The notes: generated by a model not told the origin, from the sequence alone. Shown: positions 36,991 through 48,735, numbered from the stretch's first letter. The stretch is 64,000 bases of DNA from Arbacia lixula (GCA_963669155.1 OZ022576.1:12146204-12210203), one strand, 5' to 3'. Translations and numbers: made by a program.

Positions 36991-37623
36991 TTTCATCGAC
37001 TGAAACTGTATTGCCATGGTATTGAATTTGATAACGCGTTACTATGCAGTTAGGTGGTTGTGAATAAGCTGGGAATAGATTGAGCGTGCCAGGCGTCATA
37101 AAACAACTGGACGTATCAAGTCCTTTTCATCGCCACAATGAAACTCGTATGTACAGGGAGTGAGGTGGGATTCCACACCTGCGGTTTATGAATGGGATGC
37201 GCAGTATGCTCTGGCAAGGATAAAGAGGGAAAGAAACGCGAAATGTTGAATTGGTGGAGGAAATTGATATAGCAGTGTTGGAGGAATAGGAAATGAATGT
37301 ATATAAATGAATCGATGCTGTATTGCAGCTTTCCCTTTCACGCGTAATGTCTCAAGGTGAGACTTGTAATGCTCCACTAGTGCCTCATTTGTTTCACCGT
37401 GTTCACCTCCATTGCATTTCTGTGAGAATATGACAAGTCATCACATAGGCACGCTTTCTTCATATTCGTTTATGGTAACGTCATTTTGAGAATTCATCGA
37501 CGGTGCTTATTGTCAGAACCGATCGCGCGGCGACGAATGCATATAATTGAACGCCCTTTTGTGAGCAGTTTCTTTTCTTCTGTGAGCGATAATAAGGTAG
37601 GCGTAATCATGTCAATGCCTCAC
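36991..37623. other. No gene recognised
   Basis: Some CpG-containing text near 37500-37560 (CGATCGCGCGGCGACGAATG). Nothing else. Confidence 0.35.
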
Positions 37624-37777
37624 CCCGGTTTCCCCGAGTAAGCCACGTGAATGGGTGAAACGCGTTGTGAATACATCGTGCAGAGAGCATGAAAGTGGCG
37701 GGCAATCGAAGGTTATGAGTCGTGATGTTTGTGAAAAGAAATAAAGACGGAAAAACGTGGTCAACTGCATGCCACGT
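37624..37777 (-). CDS. Candidate exon with strong splice sites, frame ambiguous
   Basis: On the minus strand a pyrimidine tract TTCTTTCTTTCATTTCAG and the donor GGG|GTGAGG delimit 154 bases. Two frames are open: phase 0 in/1 out (TWHAVDHVFPSLFLFTNITT...) and phase 2 in/0 out (RGMQLTTFFRLYFFSQTSRL...). With two open frames the coding claim is weak, although the splice motifs are good. It may be a UTR or lncRNA exon. Confidence 0.25.
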
Positions 37778-38046
37778 CTGAAATGAAAGAAAGAACTATG
37801 GCTGACATGAGATAAGATGCATGAACATTCTGAATTAGTGAATGACAGCTCCAGCAAATATGTCTTCTTTGCGTCACCATACATTTTTAAGCTGTCAGAT
37901 CTTGACAATTCAACCACGATTCCCGAATGTGAATTACTAGTTGGCATATTTTTTTTTAGCTGAATGATTCTCCATATGTTTACAGTGAATTGCAGTAATG
38001 AACGGCTTCCAACTTTTCAGAGTGTAACACTATCATTCCAGGAATA

Positions 38047-38057
38047 TGTATGTGTAT

Positions 38058-38138
<81 letters not shown>
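38047..38138. repeat. (TG)n followed by (GA)n
   Basis: A compound microsatellite in which a TG array switches directly into a GA array at about 38090. Confidence 0.96.
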
Positions 38139-38140
<2 letters not shown>

Positions 38141-38969
38141 TGTGTGTTTGTGGGCGGGGGAGGGGAATATTTGATTAACCCATCTGCTTTTTATATATAT
38201 ATCTCACCATCTAAGCCATCATGCGGAATAACATGGTCATAACCCCTGTTCATTTTTCCCGCATATGTTTGACACCAAGATTGTTAAAGTTGCACATACG
38301 AGCCATGTGACCGCTGAGGTTCACTTTTTGTTCATATGAAATTCACATAGAAAACAACGTGTTTCTAGAAATTACATTTAAGATTAGTATTGTGTGTTTG
38401 AATACCAATGATCGAAATAATGTTATCATATATAATATGGTTGTGATGAATGCTGAAATATTTTGGAATGGGCAACAAATGAAATATAGTACAAATGAGA
38501 CACCAAGAGGAGGATAACTGGTCAACTGGTATTGGATAAATGGTATTGTTCTTGGACATTTGTTATAACCTTTTCATGACGGATGACAGAATACTTGTTA
38601 TTGGGTTAGTTTGAGGCGCCTTTACCGATCATAGTACCGCTATGATGTGTGGGGGAAGTGGCACGTCATCTCCAATGAGCTGCGTGTACTTCACACTCTG
38701 GCAGTGACGGAACACGTGGGCGATATTAACGCTTTCACTTGCATGGTCTCCTTTAAAAAAAAAATCATCGTGACAAAATGAACGGCTTTTCGTGAGATAT
38801 CATATTTCCGGAGGAAAAACAGGCATAGAATGAAAGTAAGGACTGATATATCTGCATATAGCTCAGTGCGATTGATAGAAAACTTTCAATGCTAATGTGT
38901 GCACGTTCGTTATGTGTGCGCGCCTTCGCATGTGTATTGTGTGTGAGTGTGCGTGCGCATTTTCATACT
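38139..38969. other. No gene recognised
   Basis: AT-rich, with no repeat or exon structure. Confidence 0.4.
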
Positions 38970-39040
38970 CTCTCTCTCTCTCTCTCTCTCTCCCTCTCCC
39001 TCTTTCTTTCCCTCTCTTTCTCTGCGCCGGCTCCCCCCTC
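38970..39040. repeat. (CT)n array
   Basis: Simple CT repeats with CCCTC/TTTC interruptions. Confidence 0.93.
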
Positions 39041-39178
39041 TCTCACTATCCTTACACACATGTGAGCTTCATAGCCAGTGATCCGTGTAGACTGGGTTCA
39101 CTGACTCCATAGTCTCTGTAACTGAAATAAAGTGTTGAGGTCAGCACATGCACCTTATGGAAAATGCATGATCAGAAT

Positions 39179-39510
39179 GGGGGGGGGGGGGGGGGGTGTT
39201 CCTTAAGCTAAGAATGACTTTACACACGACTGATGACCATTTCTTGGGCTAATTAAGATTCTCAATGATTTGTATTACCAGTAGCTTAAGTTCAAATCTG
39301 ATGTTAACAAATTTATATTATTGTTGTTAACAAGTGTCTGAATACAAAGTTTACGATTTGTCAAATTTGATTGGGATTGTTAGATATTAAGTCCCACTAT
39401 GTTAAAAAAAATGAACAAAGTGGGTGTATCTGATGGAGCAAAAGAAGGGGTAACCAGTCGTCGTGTGTTAAGTTGTTCTTAGCTTAAGAACAGCTTGGTG
39501 AAACACCCCC
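39179..39510. mobile_element. Hairpin MITE, family A copy 2, with expanded poly-G end
   Basis: The right arm AAGAACAGCTTGGTGAAACACCCCC matches the right arm of the 27.7 kb copy. The left arm (CCTTAAGCTAAGAATGACTT..., GACTGATGACCATTTCTTG) pairs with it but lacks the CACCAAGCTG segment. The left terminal GGGG has become an 18-base G run (39179-39196). The loop carries about 160 bp of extra AT-rich DNA. Confidence 0.82.
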
Positions 39511-40479
39511 AGGATTTAACGATAACCTCTGAACAGTGACTGCGTGTTTACTCTACTGACAGTATCAACGCACATTGTCTTCACCATGGTGTATTTGTTT
39601 TATTTATGATTAACCCTTTGCAATATAATCGTATTATATTGGTTTGATATCCGAGCTGACAGGAATAACACAAAGACATGACATTTCATATATCGCGATA
39701 AAAGTATTAGCACTCACGAAAATACCGTCTCTCTGGTGGAGAGGTTGTCCCAATGAATTCTAGTTGTGACGTGCTTCGATGAAATCTTTGATTAGGGGTT
39801 CTTCGTATCATCTGTTGTAATTGCAAGTATATGTAACTGCTTTCATCGTGTTAGATTTGTTGTTGTCTTGACCCTGTCTTTCTCAGCAAGACTTTTGATA
39901 ATATAAGGATAAAAATAGATATACTGACTGTATGACAATTCTTCACTTGCCGTCTAAATCCATCTTTGGATATTCATCTGACGTCTCACAAGTCTTCATA
40001 ATGTGAATTGGACAAGTGTTGTGTTGGCATCGCATTTTCTGCGTTCGAAGGACAGAGCTATGTTTCTCAGGATTATTATTAGACATAGAGGATTTGAGTT
40101 GTATAAGTCGCGTTTCTGCCATTGCATTATGGTTTCATTCATGATTCTGTAGTTCGATATGGCTCCACAGCAAATATGAACAACTGGCGCTGAATAGACA
40201 ATAAACGTTAAAAGTGTTGAAGCAAAGTTGAACATGATGCAAGGAGAAAGCCTGTCTGATTGAGCTTAGATCGAATATCAGAATAACGATCCGACAGGCG
40301 ACGATGAGAATCTCTTTCACCATATAATTTGTAAGCATATTTCTCCCTCCCCCTCGCTCTTTTATCCTCCCCTAACCATGCTAAATCTCCTCTAGTTCTG
40401 TCTTTCTTTGAACATTCCCTTCCTTTCCACCATTTATCACTCTCTTCCCCCTCTCCCCACCCCTTATTTTCGATAGTAA
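39511..40479. other. No gene recognised
   Basis: The minus-strand open frames at 39996-40522 lack splice or domain support. Confidence 0.4.
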
Positions 40480-40649
40480 GCAAATAATCAACGTCGGTGA
40501 AGGTAATGGGACGAAATATCACTTCCGAGGCGATCTAGATGTAGCTATCTTTCCGAAGCTTTTAGCTGAGGAAAGATAGCGTATACATTCAGATCGCCGA
40601 GGAAGTGATAGTTCGTCTCATTGCCTGAAACCAAAAGTTGATTATTTGC
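40480..40649. mobile_element. 170 bp foldback element
   Basis: GCAAATAATCAAC at the left matches the complement of GTTGATTATTTGC at the right. The inner arms (ATGGGACGAA-TATCACTTCC, GGCGATCT, CTATCTTTCC) also pair, with a 15-20 base loop around AGCTTTTAGCT. Confidence 0.85.
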
Positions 40650-40881
40650 TTTATATTCCACATCTGATACCAACAATCTATAAAATAAATGACAATTTAA
40701 CGTACAAAAGCATTCGTGTCGGTGCGGCTACATATTCACGCGACGCTCCGAAACCCGGAAGCAAATTGACTTTGTGTACGTTGCTATATAGACTCTACAA
40801 ATTCAAACAAACACCATGACATGGTGATGCTAATTTGTAAGATTTTGACGGAAAAGCAAGAAGTAATCGAAATTCTCTTAC

Positions 40882-41014
40882 CTGTGCGGTATCGGTGAGA
40901 ACATAGATCCTCCGAGAATACACTTCATAATTGTAATAAATTACAGGCAAGTGAAATTCTAGGTCAATTTTGGTACGAGGTGGTAGAGAATTGCACACTT
41001 GCTTTGGTGAAATA
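40882..41014 (-). CDS. Candidate exon, 44 codons
   Basis: On the minus strand the acceptor CCATTTCCCCCACACAG and the strong donor CAG|GTAAGAG frame 133 bases. With one leading base (phase 2 in, 0 out) it reads ISPKQVCNSLPPRTKIDLEF then HLPVIYYNYEVYSRRIYVLT and DTAQ. The alternation of hydrophobic and polar residues suggests a beta-rich folded domain. A very CpG-rich patch lies immediately upstream (41030-41165), so this may be an early exon. No family is recognised. The outgoing phase fits the 29.9 kb candidate but not the 17.5 kb one. Confidence 0.38.
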
Positions 41015-41029
41015 CTGTGTGGGGGAAAT

Positions 41030-41165
41030 GGAAGGCTTGCACTGCTTTGTACGTACCGTACGCGCGCGGCGCAGCGCGCTATAACCAAAAATTTTAATTT
41101 CCGCGCGCGCACCGCGGTGTCGTCTGCGCCGATAGTCCGAGCTACGCACTTTTATTTCGCGCGTA
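41030..41165. promoter_or_regulatory. CpG-dense patch
   Basis: Contains GTACGCGCGCGGCGCAGCGC and CCGCGCGCGCACCGCGG, CpG densities far above the local level. This is consistent with an unmethylated promoter or 5' region for a minus-strand transcript. Confidence 0.4.
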
Positions 41166-41220
41166 CTCAAAATATTGATCACGCGTTAGGACTGTGAGGA
41201 GTGAAGAGATCAGCGAAACC

Positions 41221-41303
41221 AAAAAGTACTATCACCTAGAGTGTAACGAACTTTCCTTCTCAAAAAAGTACTATCACCTACAGTGTAACGAACTTTTCTG
41301 CTC
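41221..41303. repeat. Tandem duplication, 41-42 bp unit
   Basis: AAAAAGTACTATCACCTA followed by AGTGTAACGAACTTTC-TTCTC occurs twice head to tail with only a few differences. Confidence 0.95.
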
Positions 41304-41433
41304 AGGTGATCAGATGGGAAAAACTACGCTTCATCACGTGATCAATTCTTGACCAATCATATAGCAACATTCTTAGTTTGTGGAATATAAAGAGTTTTAG
41401 ATTGCGCAAATGGGATTGTAACTGTTGTGTGAC

Positions 41434-41459
41434 ATCCAGGTGAATGTGACGCAATCGCG
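41434..41459 (-). repeat. 26-base CpG-containing block repeated inverted at 36376
   Basis: The reverse complement of this segment matches 36376-36401 (CGCGATTGCGTCAC...CACCTGGAT) at 25 of 26 bases, 5 kb away. Confidence 0.85.
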
Positions 41460-43049
41460 TACGCTTTGTAATGTTAAGGGCGTGATCGTTTTGTAATTGT
41501 TATTTATCTTCATTTGTGGCGTTTTGTTAATATTTATCTTAATATTTATCTTATCGGAAAACCCTTGGGAGTAACTTTAATTGTTTGAAACTATGCTCCA
41601 TCCTGATATCACGTCTTCTTTTAATCGTGTCAAGAGGCATCGATAAGTAAAAGAGAAAAAATGATTTAAAGAAGTCCCTGGCGTATCGGCTTCATTTGTC
41701 TGAAGATTAATGGCGTGCGCCTGAGACTAATTACTTTGCCTTCGATACATAGATCGAGGTAATGTAGCTGATTTAAAAAGGTGCCAGTCATATTTGTCAT
41801 TAATTCGTTTATCTCTGAAATGACATCTGACTATTTACTTTCTTCTGGATTGTACACAATCGTGGGTGCCCTGGCTGACTGCCAGGACTGCCAGGACTGA
41901 AGTCCATTGCAAGCAACACGACTGAAAATATGACGTCACCTAGAATCTCACGACTGACCAGATCGTGTCATCTGCGCTGGCCTAAATAGAACCGTTGATA
42001 TCAGTTCAATTCCATCCTTTCAATTCATTACTGTTTACCTATTAAGTTTGATATTTTGATGTTGACCTAGCCACCGTTTTGTGCTCGCTCTGATTTTATT
42101 GAAGTAATCATTTATTGCAGTGCAGTGAGCAGTATTTTCACGAGATTACACACTGATTTTTTTCTCTCAATGCTGAGTTTAAATTTCACATAGGAAGCTG
42201 CACCCTCACGAGGAGGACACACCTTAAAGATATATTCACACGATATATTTAAACGTTCATAATATAAATATTCTTCCACAGGGTAGTTACGTTATAAGGA
42301 GGTGTCGCATTCTGTGAGATGTTTATGACCACTTTACTTATCAATACTTAGAAGGTCTTTCACATTATGTTCAGTATTGTCCTTGTGGAAAGAGTTTAGC
42401 ATAGTGTGGACACTGTGTGCACTATATGCGCTCTGCATGGTGAATATCTAATCAGCAAGATTGAGTAACTGTTTTGGACATGAATGTCACATTTTGCGCA
42501 CATGTGTCGATGACACAAAATAAATTGAGATATCATTCATTCTCTTTTAAAGGAGATACACATTACACAATACGTAATATCACACATTTTCGAATCTACC
42601 AATGATGCGTCAAGGCGAGCGGCTTTCCGCTTTACGATACATACATGTATTGAGCGTTGTCATAGGGGATACGAATGGAAACCATGGTCGCTAGGAAACG
42701 GGGTGTTTTAAGTGTTAACAGGGGCATCCTTGCTTGATTTTATCTTTAACTTTTAATGAAAATGAGTATGAAGCTATGACTGCGATATGTCGTAGGCCTA
42801 TACGTAATCGTGAGGGTAAAATGTTGATTCCTGCCGAGTTTTATGACTTTTGAAATCGGTCTTCCTTGACTTTAAGTGGCATAGGGACGAGTGGATGACC
42901 TGCTGGAGGTCGCGTCTCCGCGCCGTCTTCGACAAGGAAATGGGACTGGACTCTGGATGACACCCTGCTAGTTTCACATGCGTGTTGTTTTGTTATTTGC
43001 TTCGGTTAACTCCTCAAAATTAATGCCAAGAAGAGCTTATTGGAGAAAG
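41460..43049. other. No gene recognised
   Basis: Ordinary sequence with a short CCAGGACTG tandem near 41882-41899. Confidence 0.4.
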
Positions 43050-43665
43050 AGAACGATTCAATAAAGATCTCAAAGTATCAACTGTTGGAACGGATTTAGC
43101 ATCTTCAGACATGGAAATAAGTGAAGAACGTGGCAATTCATAGGAGTGCGGTGACAGAAATGAAGCCTATGATAAGAGCAGCGAGGAGCTGACTCTGCCC
43201 GGGTCACTCCGGTGGGCGTATTGCAGTGACCAGGGCAGTTACTGAGAATGACCACGGAGAGCGCCCATGTAAGGAAATAGTAAGGTAAAGTGCATCTGTC
43301 CCAGACGAACTTCTAGAATTTACAGAACGCTTAAATATATAGACAATACAAAAAGAGTTAGACAACATAACATAAACGAGATCAAGAAGTAGGATAGCAG
43401 GATTCCTGAAAGAGAAGCTTCGTGCTCAAGAAAAAGACAGTGATCAACTTTGCGAGCTTGTGGTTGATTTGGCAGCTACATAAATGAGAAAAACACTGGT
43501 GTTCTAGGGTTTCCTTTAAGGGTTGGAAGAACAAAACTGTGAGAATTCAACAAATCGTTTGCAATTTCGCACGGGGAGATTCAAGAAACTGATATGATTA
43601 TGGAAATAGCATATCGCAGTGGAAATCCCTAGACTCAACATACCCCACCCAGCCTAGACCGATTA

Positions 43666-43923
43666 TTGTTGCCTTTAATCAAGAGCACGATCCTGACCAA
43701 CGCCCGCCGGTTCCTGATGGATAAGCCATATAAGCACAATGGAGACCACCAGATCTACGTAGATGAGATGCTGCTAAAGGAAAGCCGGGAGCAGTGGAAG
43801 AAATTGATCCACATCAAGAGGAAGTTGAGGCAGGAAAATGCGAATAGAGTGGTGTACTTCATGTACCCTGCTAGAATCTTCTACAAAGATGGGCAGAATG
43901 AAAACAAGAAAGAGGTGGGGTGA
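43666..43923 (+). pseudogene. ORF1 remnant of the Tx1/L1-like LINE
   Basis: An 85-codon open stretch contains TNARRFLMDKPY and ESREQWKKLIHIKRKLRQEN. It matches the pattern of the L1 ORF1 RNA-recognition and C-terminal domains (a basic helix with E-R-E/K spacing, then a VYF-like strand). Upstream ORF1 text is interrupted. Confidence 0.6.
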
Positions 43924-44879
43924 AAAAGATGAAATGAATGTGGATCCTAATGGAGGATGCAAGAAATAAGGGTTGATCTCTCGGTGAACAAATAGAAACT
44001 TGAGGGCTTTCGAAGAAAAAGATGAAACATGAAGCCGGACGACATCCTGAAACCTTTGTTACTGTCAATCATAGAGACGGTTTTTGTAATGATTTTTTTT
44101 TTGTTTTGCTGTTTAGGTGTTGATGTGCCTGTATAACATGAAGCTTTGACGGTGGTATTTTTGAAGGGAGTACTCTCCTAAAATGGACTTAGGATTGATG
44201 ATGCATAATATCAATAGAATTAGGGACTTGAGCGAGAAAGCGCTACTTTTTTTAAACAAAAAAGAAGAAGACATATTTTTTTTTACAAGAAACTCATTCT
44301 ACGGAAAAAGATAAATAAGATTCGAGAAATCAAGTAAGATCAGAAATTATGTTTAGTCATAGGACGGCTATGAGTAAAGTTATGTATAATAATTAGAAAG
44401 AAACCTGTTATCAAACTGCTCGATTCGGTTAAAAATGCAAATGGACGCTTTTTACTAGTTGTCCTATCTGTGTATAGTTATGTGAATTTGCACTTTAAGA
44501 TTAATTTCAAAAGAAGTTGAAAAAGGAATGAATAAAAAATTGATGAAAGAGAAGAAAACACGAAGATCTTAAGAAAAAGAAAGGGGTGTAAAAACAAGAG
44601 CTGTATAAAATCTTTGATTATTTTTCTGATATCACGACGTAAGTGGTATGAGCAGAGAAAATGAACACTAAATATTTCTTGTCATTGGAAAAAGGGCAAA
44701 TTAAACAATTGATGTTTTGTTATTAGATGAACGGCTTAATGACAAGGTGAAATATATTTGTTAAAGTAATTTTTACATCGTTTTAAAATAGAGAGATTGC
44801 AGGGATTGAAGATTATAAAGACGTTATTGACAGAGGTTGAAAAGGTCCTCGGCGAAGGACAAATTACATGCTCATAAGC

Positions 44880-45200
44880 TATGTTTCAAATGATGAACAT
44901 GAAGCGGAACGAAACGCCGGGAACGGATGGGTTAACAATGGAATTTTTGAAGCATTCTGGCCTTTGATGTTAAAAAAAAACACGTATTTATTTCTCAAAT
45001 TTAATATATGAAAATAACTGAAAGGTATGTCAGTTTCACAAAAACATGGCACCATTACATCCATACCTAAACCCAACAAACATTTATTGAGCAACTGGCG
45101 GCCATTAATTGTCTTAAACGTGGATGTTAAGATACTTTTGAAATGTCTGGCCAAAAGAGCAGCGATATTGATTGGAGAAAGCCACTAGCTGGTTGTGTGT
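44880..45200 (+). pseudogene. Reverse-transcriptase N-terminal palm remnant
   Basis: Broken frames show ETPGTDGLTMEF (the K-PG-DG motif) followed by ITSIPKPNKHLLSNWRPLIV and LKCLAKRAAILIG. The order and spacing are those of L1-type RT motifs 0-2. No catalytic integrity remains. Confidence 0.75.
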
Positions 45201-45720
45201 TTCTAAAAGAATGTCCACATGGCACATGTCTTTCCAAATGGTTTTTGAAGAGGTACAGGAACCAAATCCATTGTTGGTATCTCGTTTGACTTAAAACAGC
45301 GTAATTATGGCCATTGCAATGGTTTTTGAGATTGTCTATTCAGTTAGTCACCATAACTACTGCATTTGTGTCGGTATGATATTAACACTTGTGGTTTGGG
45401 GCTTCAACTGTTTAAATCAACTCTTAAATGTTTTTTCTTTAGTGATATGCACCACTTAAGGTTTGATTTTAAAGTACGAAATAAACATGAACTGATCATT
45501 TACTCTTTTTGGCAAATCAAGGAAATGCCCATATCACGAATAGATTGGCACTATATTGCTCTATATGCCAGCTTTTATGAAATATTTTGTTTAAATCTAC
45601 ATTGGAAAGTATGTACCCTTTTCGGATGACATTGTGGCATTTTTTTTTACAGTGTTGTCAATTGAAATCCAGAAAAGGCTCATTTAAAAAGACAAGGCTC
45701 CAGGACTGAATGAGTTAAGC

Positions 45721-46538
45721 AAAAGTAGACCATTTGCAATAAATTGTAAAAAAAGTCACTTGATATACAAAACACGAAATCTAATGTTTTAAAAAACTAC
45801 TATAAGATATGATTTCAATGCGTGAAATCGTTCCCTCAGGCATTACTTTGGATCTGTTTTGTATTTCGTCGCTTCTTTATCGACGACGCCTTTGATTTAT
45901 GTTTTATGTCCATGGCGATCGTATTGCATTTATCATGTTGATCATCGAGACAGCCTTGTTATTGATATCGTGTCTGTACGATTATATAAAGAACAAATGG
46001 GGAAGTCTATGAGTCCGTGTGTGTGTAGCACAGAATCCAACGTACACACAAACAGACTCACTAATAGAGAGCAAGCCAGAGCAACGCTACAAAATGGTGA
46101 TGAAAATCAAAAAAGAGGAATTAACGCATATACATGTCGAGACTATGTAGCATGTCTGAAAATATTGAAATAAGCGTATAGCCCTTAGTTATTGCTTGGT
46201 AAAATACTTTGATTGTTACACATTGTAACATTGTGTTTAAGCTAGATAGGCCTGCACTTATTCCAGAAGCATTTCAATATTTTGCCGAAAAGAAATCTTC
46301 GAGAGTTCTATTCATAAAATCAATATTAAATAATTGATTGTTCATTGAGATGTCAAATTTCCATGGCAACAACATATTGTACGGCGCTCTCAATTAATTA
46401 AGTTATCATTTTAACGACCATGTACCCCGAATGTTTATTGTTTCCACTGCTGACTGTAAACATATATCAAAATGTGATAGGGGAAAGAGATCACGCGTAA
46501 AGGCATGCCTAGACGTGACTAGACAGTATGTAAACAAT
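45721..46538. other. No firm gene
   Basis: A 104-codon plus-strand open frame ends at 46173 without splice or domain support. It may be chance or LINE 3' debris. Confidence 0.35.
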
Positions 46539-46951
46539 AGAGAGAGTGAGAGAGAGAGAGAGAGAGGGAGGGGGAGAGAAAGGAAAGAAAGAAGGATATA
46601 ATGTTCACGATTTATAAATGCAGAGTTAGATGTGTAGATCAAGTAGATGTGTGTGTGTCTGTGTGTGTGTAAGGGTGTGTGTGTGTGTGTGTGTGTGTGG
46701 AAACGAGAGAGAGAGAGAGAGAGTGAGAGAGAGAAAGAAAGAGAGAGAGAGAGAGAGGGAGAAAGGATAGGAGGATAATTGCGCGCGTGTGTGTGTATGC
46801 GCATGTTTACGTGTGTGTGTGTGTGTGCGTGTGTGTCTATCTATGTCTTTATGCGAGAGAAAGAAAAAAATTGAGGGCAGAGCGAGAAGTGGAGCTAGAG
46901 AGAGAGGGGGAGAAAGAGAGAGAGCGGAGAGGGAGGGAGAGAGAAAAAGAA

Positions 46952-46982
<31 letters not shown>

Positions 46983-47110
46983 AAGGGAGGGGGGGGGGGA
47001 AGAAAGAGAGAGAGAGGGGGGGGGGAGGGAGAGGGGGAAAGAAAGAGTTGGTGAGTGAGTAAGTGAGTGAGTGAGAGAGTGAAAGAGAGAGAGATAGAGA
47101 GGCGGGAGGG
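46539..47110. repeat. Giant compound polypurine and GT array
   Basis: About 570 bp of GA, GAAA, GGGA and G-run tracts with two GT/TG arrays (46649-46699 and 46782-46835). Long open frames on both strands here (up to 182 codons) are artefacts. Confidence 0.96.
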
Positions 47111-48660
47111 ACATGCCCATCCTATTCTGTTCACGTGCAATTTTGAACATAAGATGTCCATCAACGCCTGTCATATCTGCATTTAGATACCAACGGCTTT
47201 TTTTTTATATGCGGCAAACTGCACATCGTGAAATTCAATGATATGAATACAAATTGAACTTTTGTCGTCAAATGTTTCGCGGATTTCTGACGTTGACGTC
47301 TGAAAGACCACTGAATGCATCGCTGAAAATCAATACCGTGAATACACGAGTTTGTAAAGATTCCAATTTAACCCGATGTAAATACGGAAACATCAAAACG
47401 CCACACGACTGGTATATCTCATAGGCAAACTAGTTTACCGTGTAAAACGAGTTATATGTATTTGAGATATCATCGTACAGGAAAACTCAGGAACAGGCTT
47501 GATGTGAATAACGTTTTCGATTGCTCTCATAATCTTTATGATAATTCGTTAAAATCATTCTAACGAATCCCGTCTCGTGTCCTGCTCAATAATAAAAAAA
47601 CCAAGAATAATACTAAATCATGCAAACCCAGACAGGAGAATTTTGACGGCAAAGTAAGATAAAAACAAATCACGAAATAGATAAGCAATTCATTTCGTAT
47701 ACAATCTTTTAGAAATGTATTTATCCAGACAAATGAAGAAACGGATCTCCACAGGAATGATCCAGATCCAGATTCAATTAAGAAATGTGGAACCTATATG
47801 TAAATGATCTCTCTACACATGCAAGTCAAGAATTAAATAGGAAATGGCTTGGTGAACGTTACCCATTAGTATCAATGAAAAAAAAACGAATTGCAAGAGA
47901 GGTGCGTAATCTAGTACTGTATTTAAATAAGGATAGAACTTGTCATCGCAAATACCGATCGGAAATCATCCGCTTTCGCAGAGGATTATATCTCGGCTAG
48001 CGGCGACGTACTACCGTGTAGTAAGAAGTGTGTACCTGCGCTTATCAGTAGGCATCTCCTTACTTGTCACCCAAGTCATTAGCCATCTGCACCCCACCCA
48101 CCCCCTCCTTCCCCCTCCCCCCCCCCCCCCTCCACACACACACAAAAACACAAACGCATCCACGCCTGCCAGATCATAAATTATTGATAATTAGATCTGA
48201 TTAGATTATCGGAAGTCGATGGTGATTGGCCTTTAGTCACGAGGTGTGATGCGTGATAGATTAGTCAGGGTGGTGGAAGCCGCCCATTCATTAATATTAC
48301 AACGGGATCATTATTTTCACGGGCTTCCGCCTATTGATGTCACACCGCCGCTCAAAATAAATTGTGTTTTGACACATATGAAATTGATATGCACATAGGG
48401 TTGCGTTGTTGTTCTTTCATGAGCGTAAGTGCATGGTGACTTTTCATGAGAGTGTTTGGGTTACTATGAGCAAATAAAGGCAGATACATTGAATAAAAGA
48501 CGTAAGAGATATTTATTCATATTGTACATTGTTCATTTCCCCCCAGAAATTTAAATGCGCAAGTCACGTTAAAGTGTGCATTATCGTTCCTTAACAGCAA
48601 TAGTAAAGAACCAAATCTCCCTATCTCTGTTGCGTTGGTTTAATTAAATCATCACAACCA
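47111..48660. other. No firm gene; C-rich tract 48085-48131
   Basis: A plus-strand frame at 47785-48000 has a basic, protein-like stretch (KKKRIAREVRNLVLYLNKDR) but no splice signals or known domain. Confidence 0.35.
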
Positions 48661-48735
48661 TATGGCGTGATGTAACTCGAAGAGTCTTAAAACGAGCGTT
48701 GTAGGGTCAGATCCCAGTTTGGTATTGCTCTATGG
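48661..48735 (+). mobile_element. tRNA-derived SINE relic
   Basis: TGGCGTGATGTAACTCGAAG resembles an A-box region, and GGGTCAGATCCCAG, about 35 bases on, resembles a B-box (GGGTTCGATCCC). Spacing and arrangement fit a degenerate tRNA-derived SINE head. Confidence 0.45.

Larger units (their letters stand above)
43050..45720 (+). mobile_element. Decayed Tx1/L1-like LINE with remnants of ORF1 and ORF2
   Basis: The two proteins of an L1-type element can be followed in order. The ORF1-like part gives an IAYRSGNP / LLLPLIKS...TNARRFLMDKPY segment (43610-43720) and VDEMLLKESREQWKKLIHIK (43766-43830). ORF2 begins with the endonuclease motif NINRIRDLSEKALLFL...FFLQETHSTEKDK (about 44207-44310, with one extra T in a T9 run). 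Then come EHTKYFLSLEKGQIK (near 44665), the RT entry NETPGTDGLTMEFLKH (44910-44960), GTITSIPKPNKHLLSNWRPL and KILLKCLAKRA (45050-45165), and a DD motif (SDDIVAFF, near 45622). Numerous stops and indels make it long dead. Confidence 0.85.

Noticed and set aside
45859..46173. 104-codon plus frame after the Tx1/L1-like LINE
   Set aside because: No RT or host domain is recognised and the start is not supported.
46626..47174. 182-codon open frame on the minus strand
   Set aside because: It is the translation of GA/GT simple repeats (poly S/L, HTHT), with parallel open frames on both strands.
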